Shown: positions 1-10,731 of the stretch, piece by piece
How the letters are laid out: the number at the start of each line of letters is the position of its first letter
Position numbering within the stretch: the first letter of the stretch is position 1
Assembly: GCA_028622995.1 (NCBI GenBank)
Contig: JAJQJQ010000029.1
Location: 744,001 to 808,000 of the forward strand
DNA length: 64,000 nt
Direction of reading: 5' to 3'
Source of the DNA: Panagrolaimus kolymaensis
Lineage: Eukaryota; Nematoda; Chromadorea; Rhabditida; Panagrolaimidae
Position numbers and translations under genes: made by a program
The notes under the pieces: model-generated
Told to the model about the DNA's origin: nothing
The model's input: the letters and a program-made list of their open reading frames with translations, nothing else
The model's database searches: none

Positions 1-296
1 ATGGACCCATGGCAGAAAAATATCGAAATGCCATCGAAAATATTGGAGCTCAAGGTTTACACAGTGTATCCAAATTTTGGATAGATACCATTGAATTTGA
101 ACGAGTATTTGTTTCCATCGAAGATGCAAGAAAAATTTTGCATCGAGCTTTGAAAGCTGAAATGATTGGATTTAAAGGTTTATTTCGATATGCTCGAAGA
201 TTTGAAAAACATTTTGGTAATAATGAAAGCCAAAAAAGTATTGAATCAAAAATTCAAAAAACAAGAAATCGCTTGTTTCATTTTGAATTATTATAA
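1..296 (+). CDS. 3' end of a HAT-repeat protein, SART3-like (5' part outside window)
   Basis: The reading frame that is open from base 3 encodes about 97 residues before a TAA at 294-296. Visible HAT-type motifs are KFWIDTIEFER, then ARKILHRALKA, then YARRFEKHFG, matching the HAT pattern of aromatic residue, FE pair, and AR..l..AL. The last part (FEKHFGN followed by a charged helix) resembles the end of the HAT array of SART3/Prp24-type RNA-processing proteins. Those proteins normally continue into RRM domains, but here a stop follows, so this is a HAT-only relative, a truncated gene or a fragment. The start lies upstream of the window. Confidence 0.45.
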   Translation, partial: GPMAEKYRNAIENIGAQGLHSVSKFWIDTIEFERVFVSIEDARKILHRALKAEMIGFKGLFRYARRFEKHFGNNESQKSIESKIQKTRNRLFHFELL

Positions 297-320
297 TGCT
301 TAACTCAAAGTACGGCGGCG

Positions 321-1478
321 ATGACAGCCAGCAAAAAATTAGGGGAGAAGAATGATGGATCCTTTTGGTGCCGCCCTCCGGTCGAACTCAACCAAGGTTT
401 TATGGTACATGGAAATCATGAATCAGAAAATATTGAATGGGACCAAACTGAATCCCAGAATGAATCAAAACAAATTATTAATATTTCTTTAAAGAATGAT
501 CAAACAACACCCCAAAATATTCAAATTTGTCATCAAAGCTTCTCTTTTCCTCAAAATATTATTTATTATATCCAAACCCGAGCAGTTCCAACAATGCAAT
601 ACAAATTATTAAAAACCTCCAAATATTTTATTCCAAAATTATATTATCTTTGCCAAAATTTTTGTGCAAATTCCTATTCGAAACCTGGCTTTTCAAAATA
701 TGCTATTTTTTGTTGTTCTGAAAACCAAATTCACAAAATTCCTGCCAAGCTTTATCTTACAAATTCATTAAAATTTGAAATTCCTGATTTAAATTTATGG
801 AAAAGCTTTTTGCAAACAAAAATTTATAAATGCCATTTGGAAATTTTACTTCTTCTGAACTAAAGATTTCTTTTGATGAATATTGTTTTTTAACTGAATT
901 TGCAAAAATTAAAAAAATCCATGTAGACCGAGTTACTCATCATGAAAATGACGAATTAATTGCTTTGGAAAATTTAATGGAACGAACTTCCAAGGAAGTT
1001 TATAGCATTGAGTAAGAAACTTATTTATTTTTTAATTAAGAAATTTAACAAAAAAAAGTTGATTTTTTTTACAGATTTAATCTTGTCTCAATAACTGAAA
1101 ATACTTTCGATATTTTATCAAATCATTTTTCACCCAAAATTAAATTTCAAAAATTTTCAATTAATTTACCAAATGATTATATTGATTTTAAAAAATTTTG
1201 TGAATTTTGTGAAGTTAGTTTTTTCTCAAAAAAAAAATATCTATTGTGTTATTTTATTTTAGAAAAATATCAACGATGCCTATATTAATTTTGGCATTAC
1301 AATGGATATTGATCCAGATACTCATCATAATGAACTTATAAAATGGAGGACTAATTTCAAAGAAACTTCAGAACCCGGTAATGAACCTGGTAATCCATTT
1401 AATTCTTCCTTAACCAATCAAAGAGATGTAAATGTTAAATATTTTAATACAGATGATGATCATTGGTTGCAATACTAA
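321..1478 (+). pseudogene. F-box-associated-like nematode protein with an apparent 1-nt frameshift
   Basis: Pieces are 321-~832, then a frame change, ~832-1011, 1075-1213 and 1263-1478, with GT..AG introns at 1012-1074 and 1214-1262. The first piece contains SFSFPQNIIYYI followed by KLLKTSKYF, a pattern I associate with expanded nematode F-box/FTH-like families. The frame open to 863 must switch near 832 (CATTTGGAAAT) to join residues MPFGNFTSSELKIS, which continue through two introns to a tail ending HWLQY. One missing T would explain it; a recent pseudogene, a sequencing error or an unrecognised intron are all possible. The start could be ATG 321 or ATG 402. Function is unknown. Confidence 0.5.
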
Positions 1479-1640
1479 ATTTAGTTATTTTTAATCTTTT
1501 TTTTTTGTTGTTTCTCAACTCTCAAATCCATTTGTAAAATCTATATTAATTATTTATTTTTTGAATTTCGTAAATAAATTGTGTTTTTGTCAACAAAAAA
1601 ATTTATTTCTACAGAATAAAACAATAATAATAAAATTTTA

Positions 1641-2424
1641 TTAAAGACAAGTTTCCTTCAATTTTTGATTAGCATAAATATCACTTTCATATCGAAATTG
1701 AGCCCAATCCTTATTGCCGCATTTTTGAATCAAAGCATTTTTCATACATAACGCATTTGCTTTATTTGCTTCAAAAGCAATATCTTCGCATGGGCTAGTT
1801 TTGATATAGCAGGCTTTCTTTAAATCCACATTTTTAAAACATTGTTTATCTTTTTCAGAAATTTTTCCATTAACTAAAAATTTAAAATTGTTTTAGTATT
1901 TTTTATTAAACCCAAAAACAAAACCAAAAAAGAACTAACTTTGATTTAAATTTTTGCATGCATATTGAAAAGTAAAATCCAATCTTAAAGCTTGAATTGA
2001 ATCATCACTGGACATTCCAAAAACTTTAATAAAAGTTCCAGAATTTAAACAACTTTTCTCATAATTCGCTCCAAGACACTGTGTTTTTTGGTTATATTTT
2101 CTAAAAAAAATCAAATATTTGAAAAAAGACAAATATATAGTTTTTGTGTTTCTTACTGGCAAATATTGGCGATATCCATAATTTCCATAGTATCATAAAC
2201 ACGATTTTCGTATGTGGTTGAAGCAGGTTGAATGTTAAAATCTTTCATTAAACCTGCATAACATTGTTTCACTTTCTGAAAGGAAGGATAATTTAAATTT
2301 CAAAGCTTAAATATTAAAATTAGCTATTTTTTACCATTTCGCCTCGAGAATCGCATTCTTGAGAATAAACAACATTCAAAAAAGCAAAAGCAGAAATAAA
2401 AATAATAATTATAAAAGAATTCAT
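1641..2424 (-). CDS. CDSRGE-family secreted cysteine-rich protein, copy 1
   Basis: Four exons, complement(1641-1873, 1940-2100, 2157-2275, 2335-2424), encode 200 residues. Exon 1 is a signal peptide ending VVYSQ followed by ECDSRGEM, with the intron directly after the ATG codon of GEM, a junction shared by nearly all paralogs here. Exon 2 carries KQCYAG, exon 3 CLGANYEKSC, exon 4 two more Cys pairs ending KETCL. The regular cysteine spacing suggests a disulphide-rich extracellular domain, possibly the nematode DUF19/T20D4.11-like domain. I could not confirm that assignment. A CCGCC/TATA promoter lies at 2481-2519. Confidence 0.85.
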
Positions 2425-3171
2425 ATCTTTTTAAACTTTTCTAAATTTTGATTTTTTTTTTTGCAATGCTACTAACAGCTTTTATATTGCATTCAAAAAT
2501 TTAAAAAACAAAGGCGGGGTTTAAAATTCCTGAAAAAAAAATTTTAAACAGAATAATGTCAACAAAAAAAAAAGAGTCATTTATCTTAAACTTTTTGCTT
2601 CTTTTTTTTCAACTTAAGTTTACCAAAAAATCGATGTCAAATTTAAAAAAAAGAAGAATGGAAGGCTTTTTGAAAATAAAGTAAATATAAGAATTTAAAA
2701 GAAATAATGTATTTTGAAGTTTCAACAAGTAAAATTATTTTCTTTCTCTCAACAAAATTTATTTTATGTTTACACACAATTTCTTGAAGTTCATGAAACT
2801 TTTATGACCGTCAATTATTTTACTTTTGTTAATTTTTAAATTTAAGAAAAGCCAGATGTTATTGAACTAAAAAATTGGAATAAACTTTTTTTTATTCCCA
2901 CTTTTAAAAAGAACATAATTTCGATTTTATTTTTGTGAATAATAATTTAAATCTATTTTTGTTTGGTTTTAAAATAAAAGAAAGAAGAATTGTTTTTTAA
3001 TATTTTGCAAAGAAACAAATTATTATATTTTAATTTATTAATGTATCTCAAAAAATAAATATTAAGATTTTATAAAAGTAACATTTAACAATTTGAAAAA
3101 GACAGTTTTTATTTAAAATTATAGAATCAACCAATTAAAAGAGTAAGCAAAAAAATTATTTAATTAGTTAT
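2425..3171. other. intergenic, AT-rich
   Basis: Contains the core promoter of copy 1 (2481-2519) and, at about 2700-2810, a loose relative of the upstream element seen at 5637-5690 (a TTCTTGAAGTTCATG stretch). I see no gene in it. Confidence 0.6.
2481..2519 (-). promoter_or_regulatory. CCGCC box and TATA box of CDSRGE copy 1
   Basis: On the minus strand a CCCCGCCTT box (2511-2519) is followed by GCAATATAAA (2481-2490), 57 bp before the start codon. The same pair occurs before the other copies. Confidence 0.65.
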
Positions 3172-3918
3172 TTATAATCCACAAATTAGACCCATTTTTT
3201 CGTCAGCGACACTTTCACTTTTATATCTTTTTTCAGCATAATCAGAATTTCCGCATTTTTCATTTGAAACTTTTTTCTTACATTCGCTTCTATTTTTTAG
3301 TTTTTCAAGGGTAAGGTTATCGCATCCATCATTATCAATTGGACATTCCGTTGCAAAATCAAGGTTATTCAAACATCCAATATCTTTATCGGGTGCTAAA
3401 ATAATTATATTAAAATTATTTTTAACTTTCGAGTTTTGCTAAAGCTGACTCACCATAATATTGATCTTTACAATCATTTCCATACAAAGCATCGTTATAT
3501 AAAACATAAAAGGCATCATCATTAGAAATTCCAAAAACTTTTGAAAAAGTTGGAACATTTAAACATTTTTCTGCATAATCGTTTCCAAGGCATTGAGATT
3601 TTGTGGTTAAACCTCTATAAAAATTTTATAGTAAATAAATTATTTTTAATAATTCATAAATACGCTTACTTGCAAAGTGTATCTTTATTTACGCCATCAA
3701 AAGTTTGATAGAGATCTGCAGCATTATTTACATTAAAAATTTTCATTAAACCCGAATAACATTGTTTTATTCCCTAAAAAAAATAAAGATCACTTTAAAA
3801 TCTATGAAAAAAATTATAATTAAATGTTTACCATTTCGCCTCGAGAATCACATTGTTGCGAATAAACAACATTCATAAAAGCAAATGAAGAAATAAAAAT
3901 AAAAATAAAAGAATTCAT
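3172..3918 (-). CDS. CDSRGE-family secreted cysteine-rich protein, copy 2
   Basis: Exons are complement(3172-3395, 3454-3614, 3670-3773, 3832-3918), 191 residues. A signal peptide ends MNVVYSQ and is followed by QCDSRGEM, then GIKQCYSG, CLGNDYAEKCLNV, and a final exon with ATECPIDNDGC and EKCGNSDYAE. It is closest to the copy at 6198-6969: the same C-terminus (ICGL) and near-identical upstream DNA, so the two arose by a recent local duplication. Function unknown; secretion is inferred from the N-terminus. Confidence 0.87.
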
Positions 3919-4908
3919 TTTCTTTTTAAATAATAATTTAAAACTTTGATTAGGTTGTGATTTTTTTGGTTTACTGCTCGTGTGCTTTTATATTGCTCAC
4001 AAAAATCCAAAAACAAAGGCGGGTTTAAAATTGTTGAATAATTAAAAAAAAAGTGATGTAAAGTTTCTAAGAATGACGCATTTTTTAAAAGATTTAAGAA
4101 AATACAAACTTTTTGAAGTTTCAAATATTTTTTTGTCAAAAAAAGAAGTGGTGTTTACTCAATTTCACTAAGTTTAAGCAAGATTGAAAAAAAAAGAAGC
4201 GTTCCTGTGTTGTTTGAGTTTCGTTAAAAGTAAAGTAAATGTTTATTTTTTTGTAGTCAAAAAATTCCACACAAAAAAATTTTTGTTTGCTTTTTTCTCT
4301 TTTGCGTCAACCCACGGATTTTTTTTTGTGGCCGAAGGAAGGAAAAAATCATAGGTTTTTACATTTGAAACTTAAAAATAAAAATATAAGTTGTCTTTTT
4401 TTTAAATTAATGAGTAACAATAAAAATTTATTTACAGTATAAAAATCTCTGTGCGTACATTATTTCACGATACTCATGCAAATTTTTAAAGTGTTTTTTC
4501 CTTTTTTGTAAAATTAAAAGGACGCTTGTTTTTTGTAATTAAAAATTCTGTTTACTTTTTTCTTTTGCTTCATCAAATTTTCTTTAAAATTTCTGTAACC
4601 CATAAAATTCTTTGGATGTTATATTTTTTAAAATTATTTTTAACTCTTTTTTATATTTAAAGAAATAACTCTCAACTGAATTTTAAAAAACAAATGAAAC
4701 ATCAAAATTTGCAGAAAAGTAAAAAAAGTTGAATTGTCAGCGGCAAACTTTTATTCTACAGTTTTTTGTTTACTGAAACGCAAATCTACCGGACTCTTGC
4801 GTTTGTTAAAATGTAAAAAATAATAATCATATAATTCAAAAAAGCTTTTTTATTTAAAGCAAAAATAGATATTTAAATATTTTTAGAAATTGATAATAAA
4901 AAAATATT
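3919..4908. other. intergenic with promoter and a duplicated upstream block
   Basis: 3985-4023 is the core promoter of copy 2. About 3960-4340 is nearly identical to about 7015-7390 upstream of copy 3. The rest (4340-4908) is AT-rich with no gene that I can see. Confidence 0.6.
3985..4023 (-). promoter_or_regulatory. CCGCC box and TATA box of CDSRGE copy 2
   Basis: Minus-strand CCCGCCTTT (4016-4023 and flank) followed by GCAATATAAAAG (3985-3996), 67 bp before the ATG. Confidence 0.65.
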
Positions 4909-5494
4909 TTACAATCCAATAGTGTTTTTAAATGTAGTTACAATTGTTGATTTAAAATATTTTCGAGTTCGAAGAATAACGGTGAAAGCAAAAATAGTGT
5001 AAATTGTTAAAAGAAGGATAATTCCAGAGCTAACAAAAAAGGCGATTCGAATAACTGAAAATATTATTTTTTATTAATTTAATTTTTCATTTCATTAAAT
5101 AAATTTTAATTTACCATCTCCATTAGATTCATCACCAAATTGTTTTTCAATGGCCTCAGGAACAAAGATTCCAATAAGAAGAAATCCAATAAAGTACAAA
5201 ATTTTAAAAAATATGTCTATTCCCTAAAAAATAATTATTTGTTTTTACAAATCTCCAACATTTAAATAAAAAACTTACAAGAAAAATAAGAGCTGGAAGC
5301 AAGAAAGTTGGATTTTCTTTTTGAACTCCAATTAAAACCAAAACATAAATAATTAATGAGAGAGCAGCCAAAGGAATATAATACCAATAAAATATGGCAG
5401 ATATAATTGAAAGAATAGAAAAAATTATTCCAATAATTGCAACAATAGTTGCGCAGGTTTTTACATGGAGACAGCCACATTGATTTGAACCCAT
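4909..5494 (-). CDS. four-TM nematode membrane protein, copy A
   Basis: Exons complement(4909-5054, 5115-5223, 5279-5494) give 156 residues. The N-terminus MGSNQCGCLHVKTC is cysteine-rich. Then follow four hydrophobic segments: VAIIGIIFSILSIISAI, YYIPLAALSLIIYVLVLIG, ILYFIGFLLIGIF and FVSSGIILLLTIYTIFAF. An R-T-R-K-Y-F basic motif precedes the C-terminal tail. It is one of three close paralogs here (12136-12798 and 34824-35422). The Cys-HVK(T/S) start followed by four TMs recalls nematode DUF7027/LAPTM-like proteins of endolysosomal membranes, which I offer only as a guess. Its upstream element is at 5637-5690. Confidence 0.85.
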
Positions 5495-6197
5495 AGCTTA
5501 AATTTTATAAAAGTTTTTAATTAACAAGAAAAAGTTTTACTTAAAAATAATTAAAGTAATATCTTTTTTTCGCGAGCCATTATTTGTTTAAATACTTTCT
5601 TGAAAACCTAATTTTCTTTGAGACAAAAGAAAAAAACGTGGTATTTACTTTATTTCTCGAAGTTCATGTAAGAGTTAAATCCATTCGTCATCGAAAATGT
5701 TAAGAATGTTTGTTTTTTTGTAGCTAAAATTTTAAGGAAAACCTCTTTTTGTTTCGCCCCCAAATATTTTTGTAAATTTCACTAAGGATAATTTTTATGC
5801 GTCACATTTTTATTTATGCTAATTTTGTCACTTAATTTTTGACAGATCATCTGTAAAATAAGCATCAAAGTTGGAGACTATTTCATATTCGTTTCACCTC
5901 ATCTCAGGTCTTTCGCAACTAAAAGATGAGATGAAGTGAACGCGTAATTTTTGAAATTTGCTTTTTTTACGATGGTTTTGATTTCTTTTGCTTACCAACA
6001 AAATCTTTTTTAATCTTTTTTTGATAATGTAAATGTTTTCTGTCAAGTAAGAAGGTGCAGGACAACCAGCAACGATTGCATCAAAATATAAAATGAAATG
6101 TCTTTTTTAAATTTAAAAGTTATTTTTAAATGATAAATCTTTTATTCGTTAAAACAATTTTGCAAAGAAATAATTAAGAAAAAACAATTTTAAATTT
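5495..6197. other. intergenic: promoter region of the four-TM gene A
   Basis: Holds the conserved upstream element at 5637-5690 and the four-TM promoter homology at 5585-5636. The rest, to 6197, shows no gene. Confidence 0.6.
5637..5690 (-). promoter_or_regulatory. shared upstream element, copy 1 (four-TM gene A)
   Basis: Read on the minus strand it runs TGACGAATGG, then TTACATGAACTTCGAG, then AAATAAAGTAAATACCACG. It ends 142 bp before the four-TM ATG. The same string recurs at 12924-12977, 14636-14689, 31434-31492 and 34639-34693, always pointing towards a gene or gene remnant. Its constancy against a random AT-rich background argues for a cis-regulatory role. Confidence 0.7.
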
Positions 6198-6969
6198 TTA
6201 TAAACCACAAATTTGAGCCATTTTTTGATCCGCGACACTTTCACTTTGAAATCGATGTTCAGCATAATCAGAATTGCCGCATTTTTCAATAAATAAATTT
6301 TTTTCACATTCTGTCGCATTTTTTAGTGATTCAACTGTAAGATTATCACAGCCATCATGTTCAATTGGACATTCTGTTGTAAAATCAAGGCCTACTAAAC
6401 ATTGGGCATCTTCAACCGAAACTAAAATATTTAAAAATATATTTTTAAGTTTTTACTTTTGTTAAAACAAAAAAAAACTAACTTTGAAATTGGTTTTTGC
6501 AATCATTTTGATACATAAAATCATTATATAAAAGGTACCATGCGTCACTATTGGAAATTCCAAAAACTTTCGCAAATGTTGGAACATTTAAACATTTTTC
6601 TGCAAAACCATTTCCAAGACATTGGGCTTTTTTGCTTATGGCTCTAAAAATTTTGAAATAAAATGTTTAAATACAAAAATATGTATTTTAATTAAAGCTT
6701 ACTTGCAAAGAGTATCTTCATCTGTATTTCCTATAGCTGTCACAAAAGAATTTTGAATATCATTAGAAGATAAATCAAAATTAATATCTTTAAATAAATT
6801 TGAATAACATTTTTTTATTCCCTAAAATAAATAAATATTTGTTTATTGCAAAATTCAAAAAATTTCAAAGTAAACAATTTACCATTTCGCCTCGAGAATC
6901 ACATTGTTGCGAATAAACAACATTAAAAAAAGCAAATGCAGAAATAAGAATAAATTGGAAAGATTTCAT
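6198..6969 (-). CDS. CDSRGE-family secreted cysteine-rich protein, copy 3
   Basis: Exons complement(6198-6421, 6483-6643, 6703-6821, 6883-6969), 196 residues. Signal peptide ends FFNVVYSQ, then QCDSRGEM, GIKKCYSN, KAQCLGNGFAEKCLNV, TECPIEHDGCDN, IEKCGNSDYAE and a C-terminal ICGL shared with copy 2. Exon boundaries and intron phases match copies 1 and 2. Its exon 2 (119 nt) is longer than that of copy 2 (104 nt). Confidence 0.87.
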
Positions 6970-7742
6970 TTTCTTTTTAAAATAAAAGTTTAAAGCTTTG
7001 ATTTTGGTTTTGATTGTTTTTTTGGGTTTACTGCTCGTGTGCTTTTATATTGCTCACAAAAAACCTAAAACAAAGGCGGGTTTAAAATTCTTGAATAATT
7101 TAAAACTAAAAAAGTGATGTAAAGTTTCTAAGAATGACGCATTTTTTAAAAGATTTAAGAAAATACAAACTTTTTGAAGTTTCAAATATTTTTTTGTCAA
7201 AAAAAGAAGTGGTGTTTACTCAATTTCACTAAGTTTAAGCAAGATTTAAAAAAAAGAAGCGTTCCTGTGTTGTTTGAGTTTCGTTAAAAATAAAAAAGTA
7301 AAGTTTATTTTTTTGTAGTCAAAAAATTCCACAAAAAATTTTATGTTTCTTTTTTTCTCTTTTACGTCAACCCCCAGATTTTTATTTTGTTTAGGAAGGA
7401 AGAAATCATCGTGTTTTACTTTTGAAACTTAAAAATAAAAATCGAATAAATTAATGTTTTAATAAAACATTTCAAAGTTGCAAAACTAAACAAAAAATTA
7501 GGGTTAATAATTTTTGTTATTTGAGATCGGTCAAATAAATTTTTTTTTCTTCAAAACATTTGCTGCTTTTTTTCGGAAAAATATTTTCTAAAAAGCTTTT
7601 TTACTTTCGATAAATTTATCTTTCTTCAAACATTGATTTTTGTCTGAAAAAAATTCACTTTTTTGTGTCGTTTCTTTTTTTTTTGTTTGCATTAATTTTT
7701 GCTATTCTTTTGTATATGAGTAAGACAAAAATAGAGTCATTC
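6970..7742. other. intergenic: promoter and duplicated block of copy 3
   Basis: 7042-7080 is the core promoter. About 7015-7390 duplicates about 3960-4340. 7400-7742 is AT-rich; the 5S rRNA gene follows. Confidence 0.6.
7042..7080 (-). promoter_or_regulatory. CCGCC box and TATA box of CDSRGE copy 3
   Basis: Minus-strand CCCGCCTTT (7072-7080) followed by GCAATATAAAAG (7042-7053), 73 bp before the ATG. Confidence 0.65.
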
Positions 7743-7860
7743 GCTTGGGGTCATACCGCAGTGAAAGCACGCCATCCCGTCCGATCTGGCAAGTTAAGCA
7801 CTGCTGGGCTCGATTAGTACTTGGATGGGAGACCTCCTGGGAATCTCGAGTGCTCCAAGC
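7743..7860 (+). rRNA. rrn-4: 5S ribosomal RNA
   Basis: 118 nt. The core CACGCCATCCCGTCCGATCT and the segments CTGGCAAGTTAAGCA, TTAGTACTTGGATGGGAGAC and CCTGGGAAT are universal 5S signatures and contain the internal box A/C region for TFIIIA. The ends GCTTGGGG and CTCCAAGC pair to form the terminal stem, and a run of six T follows directly as the RNA polymerase III terminator. It is close to the nematode 5S sequence. I found no second copy and no spliced-leader RNA gene nearby, so this looks like a dispersed single copy. Gene symbol follows C. elegans usage. Confidence 0.95.
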
Positions 7861-8400
7861 TTTTTTCATTTTTTTTTCTTCTTCTTCAAAAGTTCAAATA
7901 ATTACTTCTGTCATACCAATTAAGACCTTCAAGCAAAAATTATTTATTTATCTGATGCATTAAGCAAGCAAGCATGTAGGCACCAAATTGAAAAAAAAAC
8001 TTTTTTGAATAAGAAAAAAAATTCCAGAGGAAAAGTGCCTTATTTTTATTGATGTTTGTGCATGTTTACATCCATTTTCAACAATATTTTTAAATTCGGA
8101 TCCTATGGTGCCGATTTGGAAGCAACCAAAATTAATGTTTTTTCGCTTAAAGCAAACAATGCATTGATAATAGTAAAAAAATTTCGAACTCAAAACTAAG
8201 TAAACTAATACTTTTATACTTTTGTTGTCAAATTTTTCTTGTGAAGTTTTTTTCTTTTACTGATTTTTTTGTCGTTGTTGAATTTTAGCATAACTTTTTA
8301 TAAATTATTATTTATTTTAGTTTGGCAAAAATTTCTTCGAAGAATATCGATTAGAAAATTAACCGACGATGGCATTTATTCAAGAATAACGATAAAAATT
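7861..8400. other. intergenic, AT-rich
   Basis: No gene seen. It begins with the Pol III terminator T-run of the 5S gene. Confidence 0.5.
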
Positions 8401-9156
8401 TTATAATCCGCATATTTGTTTTAACTTTTGATTAGCATAAACATCGCTTCCATATCGAAATTCAGCGAATTCTTTATTCCCACATTTTTCAATCAAAAGA
8501 TTTTTCCGACATTCAGCTATAGCTTTAACCGATTGTAAATTAATATAATCACAATCTTGATTTTCATCTGGACATGCTGCATCATAATCAATGTCATTTT
8601 CACATTTTTGATCTTTTTCGGAAACTAAAAAAATAAGATTTATATATTTTTTTAATTTTTAGTTTTACTTAAGCCTAACTAACCATGATAAAAATTTTTA
8701 CATTCATATTGGAAAATAAAATCGTCAAAAATAATTTGAAATGCATCATCTTTAGGAATTTCAAAAACTTTTGTAAAAGTTGGAACATTTAAACATTTTT
8801 GTTCATAATCTCCAAGGCATGCTGATTTTTTGTTATATTTTCTGAAAATTAAAAAAAAAATGAGTTAATTTCTAAAAAAATAAATAAAAATAAACATACT
8901 TGCAAATAAGTTCATTATCTGTGTTTTGTATTGCTTCATAAAAAGAATCAAGATCATTTAAATTTAATTTTACCTCAGAATCATTTGTTAATTCCGAATA
9001 ACATTTTTTTAAACCCTATAAAAATAAATATTACTTTTATAAAAAATATTATTCATTTTAAATATTTACCATTTCGCCTCTTGAATCACATTGTTGCGAA
9101 TAAACAACATTCAAAAAAGCAAAGGTTGCAATAAGAATAATTTGGAAGGATTTCAT
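8401..9156 (-). CDS. CDSRGE-family secreted cysteine-rich protein, copy 4
   Basis: Exons complement(8401-8624, 8684-8841, 8900-9015, 9070-9156), 194 residues. A signal peptide ends LNVVYSQ, followed by QCDSRGEM, GLKKCYSE, SACLGDYEQKCLNV, AACPDENQDCDY, IEKCGNKEFAEF and a C-terminus QICGL. One residue is missing in the usual CLGxxYE motif (CLGDYE). Intron positions are as in the other copies. Confidence 0.87.
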
Positions 9157-9212
9157 ATTTTTTTAACCAACTTAAAACTTTAATTTTGATTTTTCTGACT
9201 TTTTTTCTCGAG

Positions 9213-9246
9213 CTTTTATATTGTTTCTCAGAAAAAACTAAGGCGG
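9213..9246 (-). promoter_or_regulatory. degenerate CCGCC box and TATA box of CDSRGE copy 4
   Basis: Minus-strand ACCGCCTTAG followed by CAATATAAAAG (9213-9223), 57 bp upstream of the ATG. Confidence 0.55.
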
Positions 9247-9324
9247 TGCAATAAATTCTTGGTTAATTAAATTTTTAAAGTGATGTAATTTTTTAAGAGA
9301 GGTTCTGCGAGCTGATTCAAATAG

Positions 9325-10322
9325 GGCGGAACAAAATTTTTTTTATTTTTTATTTTTCTTTACCAATCGGTTCTAAAAAATATTTAAAAATTATTGGCGT
9401 CAAGCTTTTTCTCAAAAAGTGAGCAGGATATGCTAATTTCTTATATTGAAGTTGAAACCATGCATTAATTTCAAAAATTCGGCTAAATTCATCCATGAAG
9501 TATAAAAATTTGATTTTTATCCAATATTATGTAATAGATAGCGGGCTAATTTATGGTGTATACCATATATTTTAATGTTCTATAAAAATGATGAGAAATT
9601 TGCATATTAAAACTTCAAAAGGCTGTAACTTTTGATCCAGAACATATCCGGGACCTAAGAAAAATACCACATATTCCCCAGGATCTCTACTTTATTTGTG
9701 AAAAGAAATCTTATTTTTAAAAGGGGTACGTTTTGAGTTTTCCTTCACGATGTGCAAGCGATCACCATTTTTAACGGGGAAAATGGTGTTTTTCACTTTC
9801 TCTCTTTGTATTTTGGCATTATGTTCAAATTGTTTTCAATGAAGAAAAATACGTAAAAAATGGATTTCCCCGTTAAAAATGGTGATCGCTTGCACATCGT
9901 GAAGGAAAACTCAAAACGTACCCCTTTTAAAAATAAGATTTCTTTTCACAAATAAAGTAGAGATCCTGGGGAATATGTGGTATTTTTCTTAGGTCCCGGA
10001 TATGTTCTGGATCAAAAGTTACAGCCTTTTGAAGTTTTAATATGCAAATTTCTCATCATTTTTATAGAACATTAAAATATATGGTATACACCATAAATTA
10101 GCCCGCTATCTATTACATAATATTGGATAAAAATCAAATTTTTATACTTCATGGATGAATTTAGCCGAATTTTTGAAGTTAATGCATGGTTTCAACTTCA
10201 ATATAAGAAATTAGCATATCCTGCTCACTTTTTGAGGAAAAGCTTAACGCCAATAATTTTTAAATATTTTTTAGAACCGATTGGTAAAGAAAAATAAAAA
10301 ATAAAAAAAATTTTGTTCCGCC
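9325..10322. repeat. long inverted repeat (palindrome), ~458-bp arms, ~82-bp spacer
   Basis: The left arm 9325-9782 is the near-exact reverse complement of 9865-10322. For example, GGCGGAACAAAAT at 9325 mirrors ATTTTGTTCCGCC at 10310-10322, and CCATTTTTAACGGGG mirrors CCCCGTTAAAAATGG at the loop. Only scattered mismatches are visible, such as near 9410 and 10240. A diverged match (TTAAGAGAG) continues outside both arms. There is no protein-coding capacity, so it is either a non-autonomous foldback element or the hairpin remnant of a local inverted duplication. Confidence 0.9.
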
Positions 10323-10731
10323 GACTTCGAAAATCTTTAAATTTACTCGTAGAGTCTCTCTTAAGAAAGAAGCTTCTCTTTAAGATTTTAGTAAATTCAC
10401 AAAAAACTATGTATTTGAGGTTTTATGTTTACATAACTTCTCAAAAGTTTTAGGAAGATTTAAAATTTTTATTTGTTTTAATGTTTTAATTTTGAATGAC
10501 GAACGTTTGTTTGTAGTCAAAATCTTAGCTTGATAAGCTTGCTTTGTTTTTTTGTTTTGTTCTAGCCCCCGGTTTTTTTTTTGACAAAAATAAATACAGA
10601 TTGTTTTACTATATTAGCATAGTTTTTGTCAGAATAAGCTTCATTATTAACGATTAAACAAAATTTCAAGCAAATTTATAAAAATTTAATTAAAAAGAAA
10701 AACATTTTTTAAATCTTTCTAAATTATAATT
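10323..10731. other. intergenic, AT-rich
   Basis: No gene seen. It includes a TGACGAACG string near 10496-10505, like the 5' end of the shared upstream element but without its core. Confidence 0.45.
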
